Source: HTCC5015 sp051747425 (lineage in GTDB: Bacteria; Pseudomonadota; Gammaproteobacteria; HTCC5015). Taken from it: DNA of 64,000 nt. The notes beneath the pieces are model-generated. The model had not been told where the DNA came from, made no database searches, and was given only the letters and a program-made list of their open reading frames with translations. Shown here in pieces: positions 31,569 to 40,119 of the stretch. The stretch is from contig JBNJGD010000012.1 in assembly GCA_051747425.1 (NCBI GenBank), forward strand, positions 1-64,000, read 5' to 3'. The translations under genes and the position numbers were made by a program. Position 1 is the first letter of the stretch, and each line of letters starts with the position of its first letter.

Positions 31569-33461
31569 TCAGAAAAAGTGCCGCAGGCCGAGTTGGGCGC
31601 TGTGGAAGCGGGTATCGCTGTAGTCGTGATACTCGTAGCGGGCGGTGAGGGCGATGTCCTTGCCCAGGGGCAGGTTGTGGTGGAGGCCGCTGATCTCGCG
31701 CTCGTAGTGGTTGTCGAAGCGCTGTTTTTGCCACTCGATGCGGGTGGTGCCCAGGGGGCTGTCTATCAGCGTACCGGCCTTGAGGCTGGCGGCGACGCCG
31801 GCGTGGCTGTCGAAATGCTGTTCGTTGTACTCGGCCCGGGCGCCGACCAGGGCGTATGTAATATTGCCCGGCCACAGGCGGTAGCTGAGGCCGGCACCCC
31901 CGCTGCCCTGAAAGATCAGCTCGCTGCCCCCGGCGCCCAGTCGGCGCTCGCCACCCACGGTGGCCTCCCAGGAGGTCGGCTTGAAGAAGGCGTCCCGGGG
32001 CGTGTAGGAGTGGATGTCGATCAGGGTAGCTCGCTGCAGTTCCAGGTCTTCGTGCTCGTCCTGGCGCAGGGTGAACTCGCCCATGTTGATGGAGGCGCCG
32101 TGGTCGAAGCCGGGGCGATTGTCGATCAGGTCGTGAAAGCTGAGTCGCAGGGTCAGGTCGACAAAGTCGCTGTCGGCCTCGCGGCCGGCGGCCAGAGAGA
32201 CCATGCTGGACTCGTGGCCGTTCTCGGGCGGTATGTCCCGGGGCAGCGGGTCAAAGCCGGGCTTGGGCAGCTGGCTCATGGCTTTCAACAGGGCAAAGCG
32301 CTGTTCCACATTGGTGTCTTCCCGGGCCACTTTGCGAAAGCGGTAGTTGAGAAAGTCCGAGGCGGTTTTTACCGCGCGGGTGCGACTGCTTCCACTGATG
32401 TCGCTGTGCTGTTCGTCCTCCAGAGCACTGTGGCTCTCGATCAGGTCCAGCGCCAGTCGGCGCTCGCCGTCCTCGAGCTGGGCTATCTGGTGGCGCAACA
32501 GGCGGGTGCGCGAGGCGCGCCGCTTGCTGTCGCCGACAAAGCCGGCGTCCTCGATGCTGCGGACGGTATCGATGGGAATGGCGAAGAACGAGAAGTCGTC
32601 GGTGAGCTCGGTGCCCGGGCGGGCTACCTCCAGCAGCTCGAGCAGGCGGTAGCTGCAGTTTTCGTCAAAGAAGAAATAGTCGAACTGGATGTCCTTGAGT
32701 TCCCACAGGTGCAGTGTCAGTGCCCGGGTCTCTTCGGGCGTCAGATTCAGTTCGTATTCCCAGAGGTCGCGGTTCTCGATGTGGTTGTACTCTTGGATTT
32801 TCTCCAGATAGCTGAGTACGGAAAAGTGCCCGGGGTAGCCGCCGAAGATGCCGCGGTAGGCAAAGACCACGGCGTTGTCGTCGCTGGGTACGCGGGCGCC
32901 AAAGTTGACCGCCCAGGACAACCACTCGGATTTCTCTTCCTTGTCGGGCGGGTCGAGGCGCATCAGGGTGTGGCCGTACATGGAGGACGGGCTGTTGAGG
33001 TAGGAGGCGGCGTAGACCAGCGTTACGCTGTGGGCATCGACCTGGTCTAGCCACTGCGTGAAATCCGGACACTGTATGCTGCCGAAGTCGTCGGGCTCAA
33101 AGTCCAGTTCTTTCGACAGCCACTGGTAGCGGGCCGGGTAGCGGCAGCGCGGGTGTTGGTTGCGTTGCTCGTCGCTGAGCGCTTTGCTCGCCGGCAACTG
33201 TTGCAGGGTGGCGATCAGTTCGGCGGCGGGGTCGCGCTCGCCGGTGTCGGCCAGGAAAAAACCGTCGTCATCGATGTAGCTGGCGTTGTCGTCGCCGCGA
33301 TCGGCGCCGTGCTTGTAGTGACCCAGGGCCAGCCACTTGTCGCGCTGGTCCAGGTTTTTGGATTGGGCCGCATCAATCAGTGTATCGATGCGCTCGGCGC
33401 TCGCCGGTGCGCTGAAAAGAGTGAGAGTGGCGATCAGAATGTTAAAGGTTGGCCGGGGCAT
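31569..33461 (-). CDS. Exported DUF4105-type (Lnb N-terminal periplasmic) protein
   Basis: 630 residues from the ATG at 33461, with signal peptide MPRPTFNILIATLTLFSAPASA. The central part carries YLNSPSSMYGHTLMRLD, AVNFGARV, GIFGGYPGHFSVLSYL and FDENCSYRLLELLE, the conserved His/Cys-containing pattern of DUF4105 proteins, which resemble NlpC/P60-like or lipobox-processing folds. The C-terminal third looks like outer-membrane beta-strands and ends in an aromatic residue (LGLRHFF). Function unknown; probably an outer-membrane-anchored hydrolase-like protein. Confidence 0.75.
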   Translation of the reverse strand: MPRPTFNILIATLTLFSAPASAERIDTLIDAAQSKNLDQRDKWLALGHYKHGADRGDDNASYIDDDGFFLADTGERDPAAELIATLQQLPASKALSDEQRNQHPRCRYPARYQWLSKELDFEPDDFGSIQCPDFTQWLDQVDAHSVTLVYAASYLNSPSSMYGHTLMRLDPPDKEEKSEWLSWAVNFGARVPSDDNAVVFAYRGIFGGYPGHFSVLSYLEKIQEYNHIENRDLWEYELNLTPEETRALTLHLWELKDIQFDYFFFDENCSYRLLELLEVARPGTELTDDFSFFAIPIDTVRSIEDAGFVGDSKRRASRTRLLRHQIAQLEDGERRLALDLIESHSALEDEQHSDISGSSRTRAVKTASDFLNYRFRKVAREDTNVEQRFALLKAMSQLPKPGFDPLPRDIPPENGHESSMVSLAAGREADSDFVDLTLRLSFHDLIDNRPGFDHGASINMGEFTLRQDEHEDLELQRATLIDIHSYTPRDAFFKPTSWEATVGGERRLGAGGSELIFQGSGGAGLSYRLWPGNITYALVGARAEYNEQHFDSHAGVAASLKAGTLIDSPLGTTRIEWQKQRFDNHYEREISGLHHNLPLGKDIALTARYEYHDYSDTRFHSAQLGLRHFF

Positions 33462-33480
33462 GATGACTTTTCGGTTGCAC

Positions 33481-33509
33481 AAAAAAAACTGCCAGCGCGA
33501 GGCTGGCAG
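33481..33509 (-). terminator. Intrinsic terminator for the DUF3015 gene
   Basis: On the minus strand: CTGCCAGC-CTCGC-GCTGGCAG followed by eight Ts. It separates this gene from the DUF4105 gene downstream. Confidence 0.85.
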
Positions 33510-33535
33510 TCGATATTACCCCATGGGGGCTTGTA

Positions 33536-34012
33536 TCAGGAAGCGTACTGCTGGAGGCGAGTGTCCTGCTTCATGACAGTGATCAGGGACTCGTGCAGCT
33601 CCTGGGCAGTCACATCGGCGCTGGGGAACAGCGTCTCGAAGTTGTTGTGCAGAGTGCTGGCGAAGTGCTGGCGATCTTCTTGGGCCACGCCCATGGAAAC
33701 GGCAACGGCGTCGAGTGCATCGCCTTCACCCATGGCAACATCCTGGGAGAATTCGCCCATAACGGCGCCGAGCAGTGACTGGCCACCGTAGGTCAGTGTG
33801 GCGTTGATGTCACAGCCGTTGGTGCCTGTGGTCATGCCGAAGGTCTTGTTACCGCTGGTACCGTTGGTGGTAGAGGCCAGGAAGTGGCTGGGCAGACCGG
33901 ATTTGCCTTCAAAGAGCATGTTGCCCCAACCACAGTCCGGGCCGCCGGGAGCAGCTGCGAAGGAAGTGGAAGAAGCGGCGAGAAGTGCTGCGCAAGCGAG
34001 TGTCTTTTTCAT
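33536..34012 (-). CDS. DUF3015 exported protein
   Basis: 158 residues with signal peptide MKKTLACAALLAASSTSFAA, then the family core DCGWGNMLFEGKSGLP, LASTTNGTSGNKTFGMTTGT and NGCDIN. Two conserved cysteines (in DCGWG and NGCDI) could form a disulfide. Function unknown; such proteins occur singly in gammaproteobacterial genomes. It is monocistronic, with a clear promoter upstream and terminator downstream. Confidence 0.85.
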   Translation of the reverse strand: MKKTLACAALLAASSTSFAAAPGGPDCGWGNMLFEGKSGLPSHFLASTTNGTSGNKTFGMTTGTNGCDINATLTYGGQSLLGAVMGEFSQDVAMGEGDALDAVAVSMGVAQEDRQHFASTLHNNFETLFPSADVTAQELHESLITVMKQDTRLQQYAS

Positions 34013-34066
34013 GCGTAATCTCCATTTAAATGTTTTGATTCATGTACCGCAAAGATTGCGGTTGGG

Positions 34067-34094
34067 ATTAGACTAGCAACATAATCCCTATCAA
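34067..34094 (-). promoter_or_regulatory. Sigma70-type promoter for the DUF3015 gene
   Basis: Minus strand: -35 TTGATA (34094-34089), 16-nt spacer, -10 TCTAAT (34072-34067). The start codon is about 55 nt downstream. Confidence 0.5.
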
Positions 34095-34125
34095 ACAAAC
34101 ACTTTTACCAGACTGGTTGGCAGCA

Positions 34126-35049
34126 ATGAGCAAATTGAGAAAAGGACGATTTTACCCGAGCGGAAGAATGCCCCGGAGGTCACTGTATGGCTTGCTATTG
34201 GCACTGAGTCTGAGCGGTTGTACCGGCTTGTTTTTTCACCCCGACAAGAATCTGCGCCTGACGCCTTCGGCGCTGGGTGTGGCCTATGAAGAGGTTGCGA
34301 TAGCCGGGCCGGTGGGTCTGTTGCACGCCTGGTGGCTGCCGTCCCGGGACGGCGAATCCGAGGCGCGCGGCACCCTGGTTTACGCCCACGGCAATGCCGG
34401 CAATATGCTCAGCCATGTGGAGGCGGTGAGCTGGTTGCCGGCGCAGGGGTACAATGTGCTGATTTTTGACTACCGGGGCTTCGGCTACTCCGAGGGCGAG
34501 CCCGATCCCCGCGGTGTAGCCCGGGACACCCTGCGCGCCATCGAGTGGACGCGAGCGCGCCTGGGCAGCATGGAGGGGGAAAGCGAAGCTCGCGACCTGG
34601 TGGTTTACGGCCACAGCTTGGGGGCGGCGGCCAGTTCGGTGGCGGCTGCCCACGCCGTCAATTCGGGGGGTGGCTACCATCGCATCCGCGCCGTGATTCT
34701 GGATTCGGGCTTCAGTAGCTACCGCTCCGTGGCCCGGGAGAAGGTTGGCAGTCACTGGATGACCGCCTGGTTGAGTCCCCTGGTGCCACTGTTGTTTAGC
34801 GATGCCGTGCCGCCCCTGGAGGCGGTGCCGGAGTTGGCGGGGGTGCCGGTGTACATATTGCACGCCGAGGACGATCCGATTGTTCCCTGGAGCCAGGGTC
34901 GCCGGCTGTTCGAGGCCGCCGGAGAGCCCCGCTATTTCTACGCCCTGGAGGCCCAGAACCACAACCACAGCTGGCAGAGTGAAGCGGATCGCGAGTGGCT
35001 ATTGCAGACACTCGAGGAGGTCTTCGCCCCCGCTGAAGGGGGGCGCTGA
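34126..35049 (+). CDS. Alpha/beta-hydrolase lipoprotein (Abhd/BEM46-like)
   Basis: Lipoprotein signal SLYGLLLALSLSGC, then an alpha/beta-hydrolase domain: oxyanion HGNAGN, nucleophile GHSLGA, acid AEDDPIVP and a late histidine in NHNHSWQ. The layout resembles BEM46/YfhR-type serine hydrolases, with unknown substrate. I used the ATG at 34126; the ATG at 34168 would give a textbook lipoprotein signal (MPRRSLYG...) and may be the true start. Neither has a strong ribosome site. Confidence 0.8.
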   Translation: MSKLRKGRFYPSGRMPRRSLYGLLLALSLSGCTGLFFHPDKNLRLTPSALGVAYEEVAIAGPVGLLHAWWLPSRDGESEARGTLVYAHGNAGNMLSHVEAVSWLPAQGYNVLIFDYRGFGYSEGEPDPRGVARDTLRAIEWTRARLGSMEGESEARDLVVYGHSLGAAASSVAAAHAVNSGGGYHRIRAVILDSGFSSYRSVAREKVGSHWMTAWLSPLVPLLFSDAVPPLEAVPELAGVPVYILHAEDDPIVPWSQGRRLFEAAGEPRYFYALEAQNHNHSWQSEADREWLLQTLEEVFAPAEGGR

Positions 35050-35061
35050 GGGCGAGCAGTT

Positions 35062-36801
35062 TCAGTACTCGAAGTCGTTGCGGCCGAGTACGCGCGGCGG
35101 ATGGTTCAGCTGAAAGTTGAACTCGTGGGGATCGATGTTCTCGGTGGGTGTCCAGATGGTGATGCCATTTTTGATTTTCGTGCGGTAACCGCGATAGAGC
35201 CGGCGCATCATTTCACTGGCGTAGCGCGGCGGGTTGTCAATGACCTCATCGGGATCGAGGTCAATCTGGAACATGTTCAAAAACGCATCGGCGCGTTCCG
35301 GTGAGGTGCCGGCGCGATGGAGCAACTCGGACACCGTAGTGGATTCGCCCCGGGGCCAGTGTGTGGCCAGGTCAATCAGAGTGCCAATGCGGTGGACATC
35401 GACATCCAGGTGGAACAGGTCGAACAGTTCCTGGATGGCGGCCTTGTTGAGGTTTTGTTGCTGCAGGATTTCGTCGAAGTAGAGGCCTTTTTCAGTGCCT
35501 TCAATGACCGCCTTGAAAATGCCGTCCAGATCGTAGGGCTTCATGTTGGAAAACAGGTCTTCAGCCAGTTTCAGGGCATAGGCGATTTCGTCCAGTGCCG
35601 CAGTGTCCGAGTGCAGTTTGAAACCGATGCGAGCCCGGGGGCCGTCGTCGGTCATCTCATCGCTGAAGAGTACCGAGGGGTGCAGGCCCTCAATGTCGAG
35701 TATTTCCTCGGGAATGGCACTGGTGGTCATGATCGTGCCGGCGGGGTGTTCGAACCAAAGCCACTGACCGGGGAGGAAAGTCTGGCGTAGGGCCTTCTCG
35801 TAGGCGTTGCCCCGGCCATCAATCAGCCCCTCGCCCTCGTGGGCCCGGCTGGTCCGCTCGAGTTTCACCCGGGTGCCCTCAAAGTGCTTGTACTGGACAT
35901 AGAAAGTGGCTTCGGGTTCGACCAGGTAGCGGGCGGCGCGGCGCATGCTGCGAATGATGCGCGCCATGCGTGGCTTGTTGATTTCAATGCCCGGTGTGTT
36001 CATGGCGTGGTCGTAGGCATTGATCTGGAAGGGCATGCTGAACACGGGAATGGCAAAGAAGGTGGAGCGGGCCTCAATCAGCAGATTGGTGCGCACCGGG
36101 CCGCCCTGGACACCCTTGACTTTGAGAGTGATGTTTTTCTCGTTACTGAAGCTGACCTTGAGCATGCGGAATAGCACCGAACTCCGGAGTTCGAGCAGGG
36201 CGCGGTCGAGCAGGTTGTCGGTCACACCGTCGCCTTCGCCGATCTGGTAGCTCTTGGCGTGGCCGAAGTCCCGGTTGTAGACGCTGTAGCGGTAGTTGTC
36301 GCCGCGCAGTACGCCGGCCTTTTCGTCGTAATCGGCGGCGTATTGGCGCGGGCTGCTGCCGGGGTAGTTGCGCATCAGGTAAACATAGCGGTTATCGCCC
36401 CGGGGACTGGCCATAGTGAACTCGCGAACGATCTCCCCGGCCTTCAGGTCGGGCTCAATGGGCAGTCGCTCGCTGCTGGCGTCGCGATAGAGAAAGACCA
36501 GCTTGTCGTCGCCATCAAAAACGCCGGCTTCACCAATGCGACGGTCCTCGCTGACGCCATCAATGTAAATCAAGCCGAGGATGTCGTAGGCCTCGAACTG
36601 GTGGGGGATGGGGTCGAGCTGACCGTCGCGGACGGTGACCAGAGAGAGCTCGTCGAGCGGGAGGCCCCGGGCAGTGGGTGTCTCCTCGGCGGTGATGGTG
36701 ACCGGGTGGTAGTGGTCGTATTCGGAGGGAGTGTTCGCCCAGGCCGGTGCGGTAAAAACCAGTGATAGCCCGGTGGCAAAAGTGGCCAGTGTCAGACGCA
36801 T
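35062..36801 (-). CDS. Exported protein of unknown function
   Basis: Not recognised. 579 residues with signal peptide MRLTLATFATGLSLVFTAPAWA (ATG 36801, preceded by GGGGGAG). The mature part is a large soluble domain with mixed alpha/beta content (FDGDDKLVFLYRDASSERL, YVYLMRNYPGSSPRQYAADY), a central region rich in Arg (RIIRSMRRAARYLVEPE) and a helical C-terminal part; no TM segment besides the signal. Its 3' end faces the hydrolase lipoprotein gene 12 bp away. Confidence 0.7.
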   Translation of the reverse strand: MRLTLATFATGLSLVFTAPAWANTPSEYDHYHPVTITAEETPTARGLPLDELSLVTVRDGQLDPIPHQFEAYDILGLIYIDGVSEDRRIGEAGVFDGDDKLVFLYRDASSERLPIEPDLKAGEIVREFTMASPRGDNRYVYLMRNYPGSSPRQYAADYDEKAGVLRGDNYRYSVYNRDFGHAKSYQIGEGDGVTDNLLDRALLELRSSVLFRMLKVSFSNEKNITLKVKGVQGGPVRTNLLIEARSTFFAIPVFSMPFQINAYDHAMNTPGIEINKPRMARIIRSMRRAARYLVEPEATFYVQYKHFEGTRVKLERTSRAHEGEGLIDGRGNAYEKALRQTFLPGQWLWFEHPAGTIMTTSAIPEEILDIEGLHPSVLFSDEMTDDGPRARIGFKLHSDTAALDEIAYALKLAEDLFSNMKPYDLDGIFKAVIEGTEKGLYFDEILQQQNLNKAAIQELFDLFHLDVDVHRIGTLIDLATHWPRGESTTVSELLHRAGTSPERADAFLNMFQIDLDPDEVIDNPPRYASEMMRRLYRGYRTKIKNGITIWTPTENIDPHEFNFQLNHPPRVLGRNDFEY

Positions 36802-36829
36802 TGATGTACTCCCCCGTTGGTGTGGCCAC

Positions 36830-36858
36830 ACTATAGCGAAGCCACGCCGGGTTGGCCA
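36830..36858 (-). promoter_or_regulatory. Promoter for the unknown exported protein
   Basis: Minus strand: -35 TGGCCA (36858-36853), 17-nt spacer, -10 TATAGT (36835-36830). The predicted start point is about 20 nt before the ATG. Confidence 0.5.
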
Positions 36859-36868
36859 TGATTGGCAG

Positions 36869-37048
36869 TTAGCCACAGAGCGCACAGAGAGCACAGAGGG
36901 TCTTTGTCATCGCGAGCCGCGCAGTGGCGTGGCGATTTGCCGAACGGTTCTGCAGATTGCTTCACTTCGTTCGCAATGACATGAAAGGCCAACCCATCCC
37001 CGGCATGACGCTCAAAACCTCTGTGTTCTCTGTGCGCTCTGTGGCTAA
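36869..37048. repeat. Nested repeat island: family C arms around family A copy 10
   Basis: Left arm 36869-36899 and right arm 37018-37048 are near-perfect inverted repeats of about 30 nt. They enclose family A copy 10 (36906-36980). The rest of the gap 36802-37171 holds the promoter at 36830 and the dusB upstream region. Confidence 0.88.
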
Positions 37049-37171
37049 AACAAACATCATCCGGTCCACCAAAATCAGACGCGGCGAAGCCGCCCCCCGA
37101 ACATTTTGACGCCCATTGTTAACGCTGGTTACTTTTTGATCAACGCATTTGCGGCTAGAATCACCGGCCTG

Positions 37172-38179
37172 ATGATTCGACTTGGCGACCACATTATCGA
37201 GACCCCTCTGGCGCTGGCGCCAATGGCCGGGGTGACGGACCGCCCCTTTCGGCAGCTGTGCCGAAAGCTGGGTGCCGGGTGGACGCCGTCGGAGATGGTG
37301 ACCAGCCAGGCCTCCCTGCGTAACAGCCGCAAGACCCGTCTGCGCATGGATCACCGCGGCGAGCCGGGGCCGATCATTGTGCAGATTGCCGGTTCCGATC
37401 CGGCCCAGCTGGCCGAGGCGGCGCAGTTCAATGTCGAGAACGGTGCCGATGTCATCGATATCAACATGGGCTGCCCGGCCAAGAAGGTGTGCAATGTCGC
37501 CGCCGGTTCGGCGCTGCTCTCCGATGAGCCCCTGGTGGCGAGTATCCTGCGGGCAGTGGTCGACGCCGTGGATGTGCCGGTGACACTGAAGACGCGCACC
37601 GGGCCGACGGCGGAAGAGCGCAACGCGGTGCGCATTGCCCGGCTGGCCGAGGACAGCGGCATTCAGATGCTGTCCCTCCACGGCCGTACCCGGGACCAGC
37701 TCTACAAGGGCGAGGCCGAGTATCGGACCATTGCCGAAGTGCGCCGCCATATCCATATTCCGCTGGTGGCCAATGGCGATATCGACTCGCCGGAGCGCGC
37801 GCGGCGAGTGCTCGACGAGACCGGTGCCGACGCCCTGATGATTGGCCGCGCCGCCCAGGGCAACCCGTGGATCTTTCGCGAGGTCGACCACTACCTGCGC
37901 ACGGGGCGAAAGTTGCCTGCGCCGGGTGCGGATGAGATACGCGAGACACTGCTGGGCCACCTGGAAGCGCTGTATGAATTTTACGGCGAGTACATGGGGC
38001 TGCGCATCGCGCGCAAGCACATCGCCTGGTATCTGAAACCGCGCAGCGATTTTAAACGCCACAAGAAAACGCTGTTTGCCATCGACAGCGCCGGGGCGCA
38101 GTACCGCGCCATTGATACTATTTTGAGCGGCGGTTTGAGGCCGCCGGAAAGCGACAACACCGAGGAGCTCGCGGCATGA
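37172..38179 (+). CDS. dusB: tRNA-dihydrouridine synthase B
   Basis: Flavoenzyme reducing uridine in the tRNA D-loop. 335 residues from the ATG giving MIRLGDHIIETPLALAPMAG. FMN-binding PMAGVTDRPFR and the catalytic Cys101 in INMGCPAKKV are present, plus SLHGRTRDQLYKGEA. The stop overlaps the fis start (ATGA), preserving the dusB-fis operon known from enterobacteria and Pseudomonas. Confidence 0.95.
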   Translation: MIRLGDHIIETPLALAPMAGVTDRPFRQLCRKLGAGWTPSEMVTSQASLRNSRKTRLRMDHRGEPGPIIVQIAGSDPAQLAEAAQFNVENGADVIDINMGCPAKKVCNVAAGSALLSDEPLVASILRAVVDAVDVPVTLKTRTGPTAEERNAVRIARLAEDSGIQMLSLHGRTRDQLYKGEAEYRTIAEVRRHIHIPLVANGDIDSPERARRVLDETGADALMIGRAAQGNPWIFREVDHYLRTGRKLPAPGADEIRETLLGHLEALYEFYGEYMGLRIARKHIAWYLKPRSDFKRHKKTLFAIDSAGAQYRAIDTILSGGLRPPESDNTEELAA

Positions 38180-38409
38180 AGGAAGCGCCACTGAAAGATT
38201 CCGTGGAAAATGTCATCAAGGACTACCTGTTGGCCCTGAGTGGGGAAAAGCCCCAGGGCATGTACAAGCTGGTGGTGGGTGAAGTGGAGACAGCGCTCCT
38301 GAAGTGTGTGATGGAGCATGTCGACAACAACCAGTCCCACGCCGCCGAGTGTCTGGGAATCAACCGGGGTACTTTGCGCAAAAAACTCAAGGACCACGGT
38401 CTGCTCTAG
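38176..38409 (+). CDS. fis: DNA-binding protein Fis
   Basis: Small nucleoid protein of 77 residues; the C-terminal helix-turn-helix NNQSHAAECLGINRGTLRKK is diagnostic. The N-terminal arm is shorter than in E. coli Fis (98 residues), as usual in Pseudomonas-type proteins. Cotranslated with dusB through a 4-bp overlap. Confidence 0.95.
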   Translation: MKEAPLKDSVENVIKDYLLALSGEKPQGMYKLVVGEVETALLKCVMEHVDNNQSHAAECLGINRGTLRKKLKDHGLL

Positions 38410-38419
38410 CGCTCTGGCA

Positions 38420-38447
38420 CTGAAAGTTCGAGCCATTCGGGTATAAT
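38420..38447 (+). promoter_or_regulatory. Predicted purH promoter
   Basis: -35 CTGAAA (38420-38425), 16-nt spacer, perfect -10 TATAAT (38442-38447). Transcripts would start near 38454, upstream of a terminator-like hairpin. Confidence 0.55.
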
Positions 38448-38471
38448 CCCGGACTCGCTATTCGCCTGCAG

Positions 38472-38508
38472 AATGCTTAGCCAAGCGCACTCTTGCCTAA
38501 GCATTTTT
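38472..38508 (+). terminator. Terminator-like hairpin in the purH leader (fis terminator or attenuator)
   Basis: Outer stem AATGCTTAG / CTAAGCATT, a one-by-one internal mismatch, inner stem CAAG / CTTG with a 6-nt loop, then a T run. It lies between the predicted purH promoter and the purH ATG, 24 bp before the latter. Confidence 0.75.
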
Positions 38509-38531
38509 CATTTACTCAACGAGTATTTCCT

Positions 38532-40100
38532 ATGAGCCAAAGCATTCAACGCGCCCTGATCAGTGTGTCGGACAAGTCCGGCATCGTCGATTTCGCCCGC
38601 GAGCTTCACGACCGCGGCGTTCACATTCTCTCCACCGGCGGCACCGCCCGCCTGCTGGTCAAGGAGGGCATCCCCGTCACCGAGGTGTCGGACCACACCG
38701 GTTTCCCCGAGATGATGGCCGGCCGGGTGAAAACCTTGCACCCCAAAATTCACGGTGGTCTGCTGGGTCGCCGCGGCACCGACGACGAGGTGATGGAGGA
38801 GCACGATATTCCGGCCATCGACCTGGTGGTAGTCAACCTTTACCCCTTCGAGGCCACCATCGCCGATCCCGATTGCGACCTGGCCACAGCGATTGAAAAC
38901 ATCGACATCGGCGGCCCCGCCATGCTGCGCTCATCGGCCAAGAACCACGCCAGCGTGACGGTGGTGGTCGACGCCGATGACTACCCGAAGGTCATCGAGG
39001 AAATGCGCGAGAACGACGGTGGTGTCACCGCCGGCACGCGCTTTGATCTGGCGCTCAAGGTGTTTCAGCACACCGCTCGCTACGACGGGGCGATTGCCAA
39101 CTACCTGGGGTCACTCAATGGCGAGGGTGAGACCGGCCCCTTCCCCGCCAGTCTCAATATGCAGTTCCTCAAGGCCCAGGGTATGCGCTACGGCGAGAAT
39201 CCCCACCAGCGCGCCGCCTTTTACACCGAGGCTAACCCCGGCGAGCCGTCCATCAGTACCGCCGAACAGATTCAGGGCAAGGCCCTGTCCTACAACAATG
39301 TCGCCGACAGCGACGCGGCGCTGGAGTGCGTTAAGCTGTTTGAAGCCCCGGCCTGTGTCATCGTCAAGCACGCCAACCCCTGTGGAGTGGCTTTGGACGG
39401 CGATATCCTCTCGGCCTACCAGCGCGCCTTCGCCACCGACAGCGAGTCGGCCTTTGGTGGCATCATCGCCTTTAACCGCCGTCTGGATGCGGCCACGGCC
39501 AAGGCCATTGTCGAGCGCCAGTTCGTCGAGGTGATCATTGCCCCCGAGATCGACGCCGATGCGGTTGAAGTGGTGGCGGCCAAGAAGAATGTGCGCCTGC
39601 TGCGCACCGGTCAGTGGTCCCAGGTCCACGACGGCGGCTTTGACTACAAGCGCGTCAATGGCGGGCTGTTGGTACAGGATCGGGATCTGGGCATGATCGC
39701 CGAGGAGGACCTGAAGCTGGTGAGCAATCGCCAGCCTGATGAACAGCAGGTGCGGGATCTCTTGTTTGCCTGGAAAGTGGCCAAATTCGTCAAATCCAAC
39801 GCCATCGTCTATGCCCGCGACGAGCAAACCGTGGGTGTGGGCGCCGGCCAGATGAGCCGGGTCAATTCCGCCCGGATCGCCGGCATCAAGGCCGAGCACG
39901 CCGGCCTCGAGGTGCCCGGTTCGGTAATGGCCTCCGATGCTTTCTTCCCCTTCCGCGACGGCATCGACAACGCCGCTGCCGCCGGTATTCGCGCGGTGAT
40001 TCAGCCCGGCGGGTCCATGCGCGACGAAGAGGTGATCGCCGCCGCGGATGAGCACGATATCGCCATGGTCTTTACCGGCATGAGACACTTCCGCCACTGA
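38532..40100 (+). CDS. purH: Bifunctional AICAR transformylase / IMP cyclohydrolase
   Basis: Catalyses the last two steps of IMP synthesis. 522 residues from the ATG giving MSQSIQRALISVSDKSG. N-terminal MGS-like cyclohydrolase domain (STGGTARLL, GGLLGRRG), C-terminal transformylase with MRYGENPHQRAAFY and VKHANPCGVA. Followed by tal and purD in the same direction. Confidence 0.97.
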   Translation: MSQSIQRALISVSDKSGIVDFARELHDRGVHILSTGGTARLLVKEGIPVTEVSDHTGFPEMMAGRVKTLHPKIHGGLLGRRGTDDEVMEEHDIPAIDLVVVNLYPFEATIADPDCDLATAIENIDIGGPAMLRSSAKNHASVTVVVDADDYPKVIEEMRENDGGVTAGTRFDLALKVFQHTARYDGAIANYLGSLNGEGETGPFPASLNMQFLKAQGMRYGENPHQRAAFYTEANPGEPSISTAEQIQGKALSYNNVADSDAALECVKLFEAPACVIVKHANPCGVALDGDILSAYQRAFATDSESAFGGIIAFNRRLDAATAKAIVERQFVEVIIAPEIDADAVEVVAAKKNVRLLRTGQWSQVHDGGFDYKRVNGGLLVQDRDLGMIAEEDLKLVSNRQPDEQQVRDLLFAWKVAKFVKSNAIVYARDEQTVGVGAGQMSRVNSARIAGIKAEHAGLEVPGSVMASDAFFPFRDGIDNAAAAGIRAVIQPGGSMRDEEVIAAADEHDIAMVFTGMRHFRH

Positions 40101-40119
40101 TCCAAAGGGAATCGAATTA

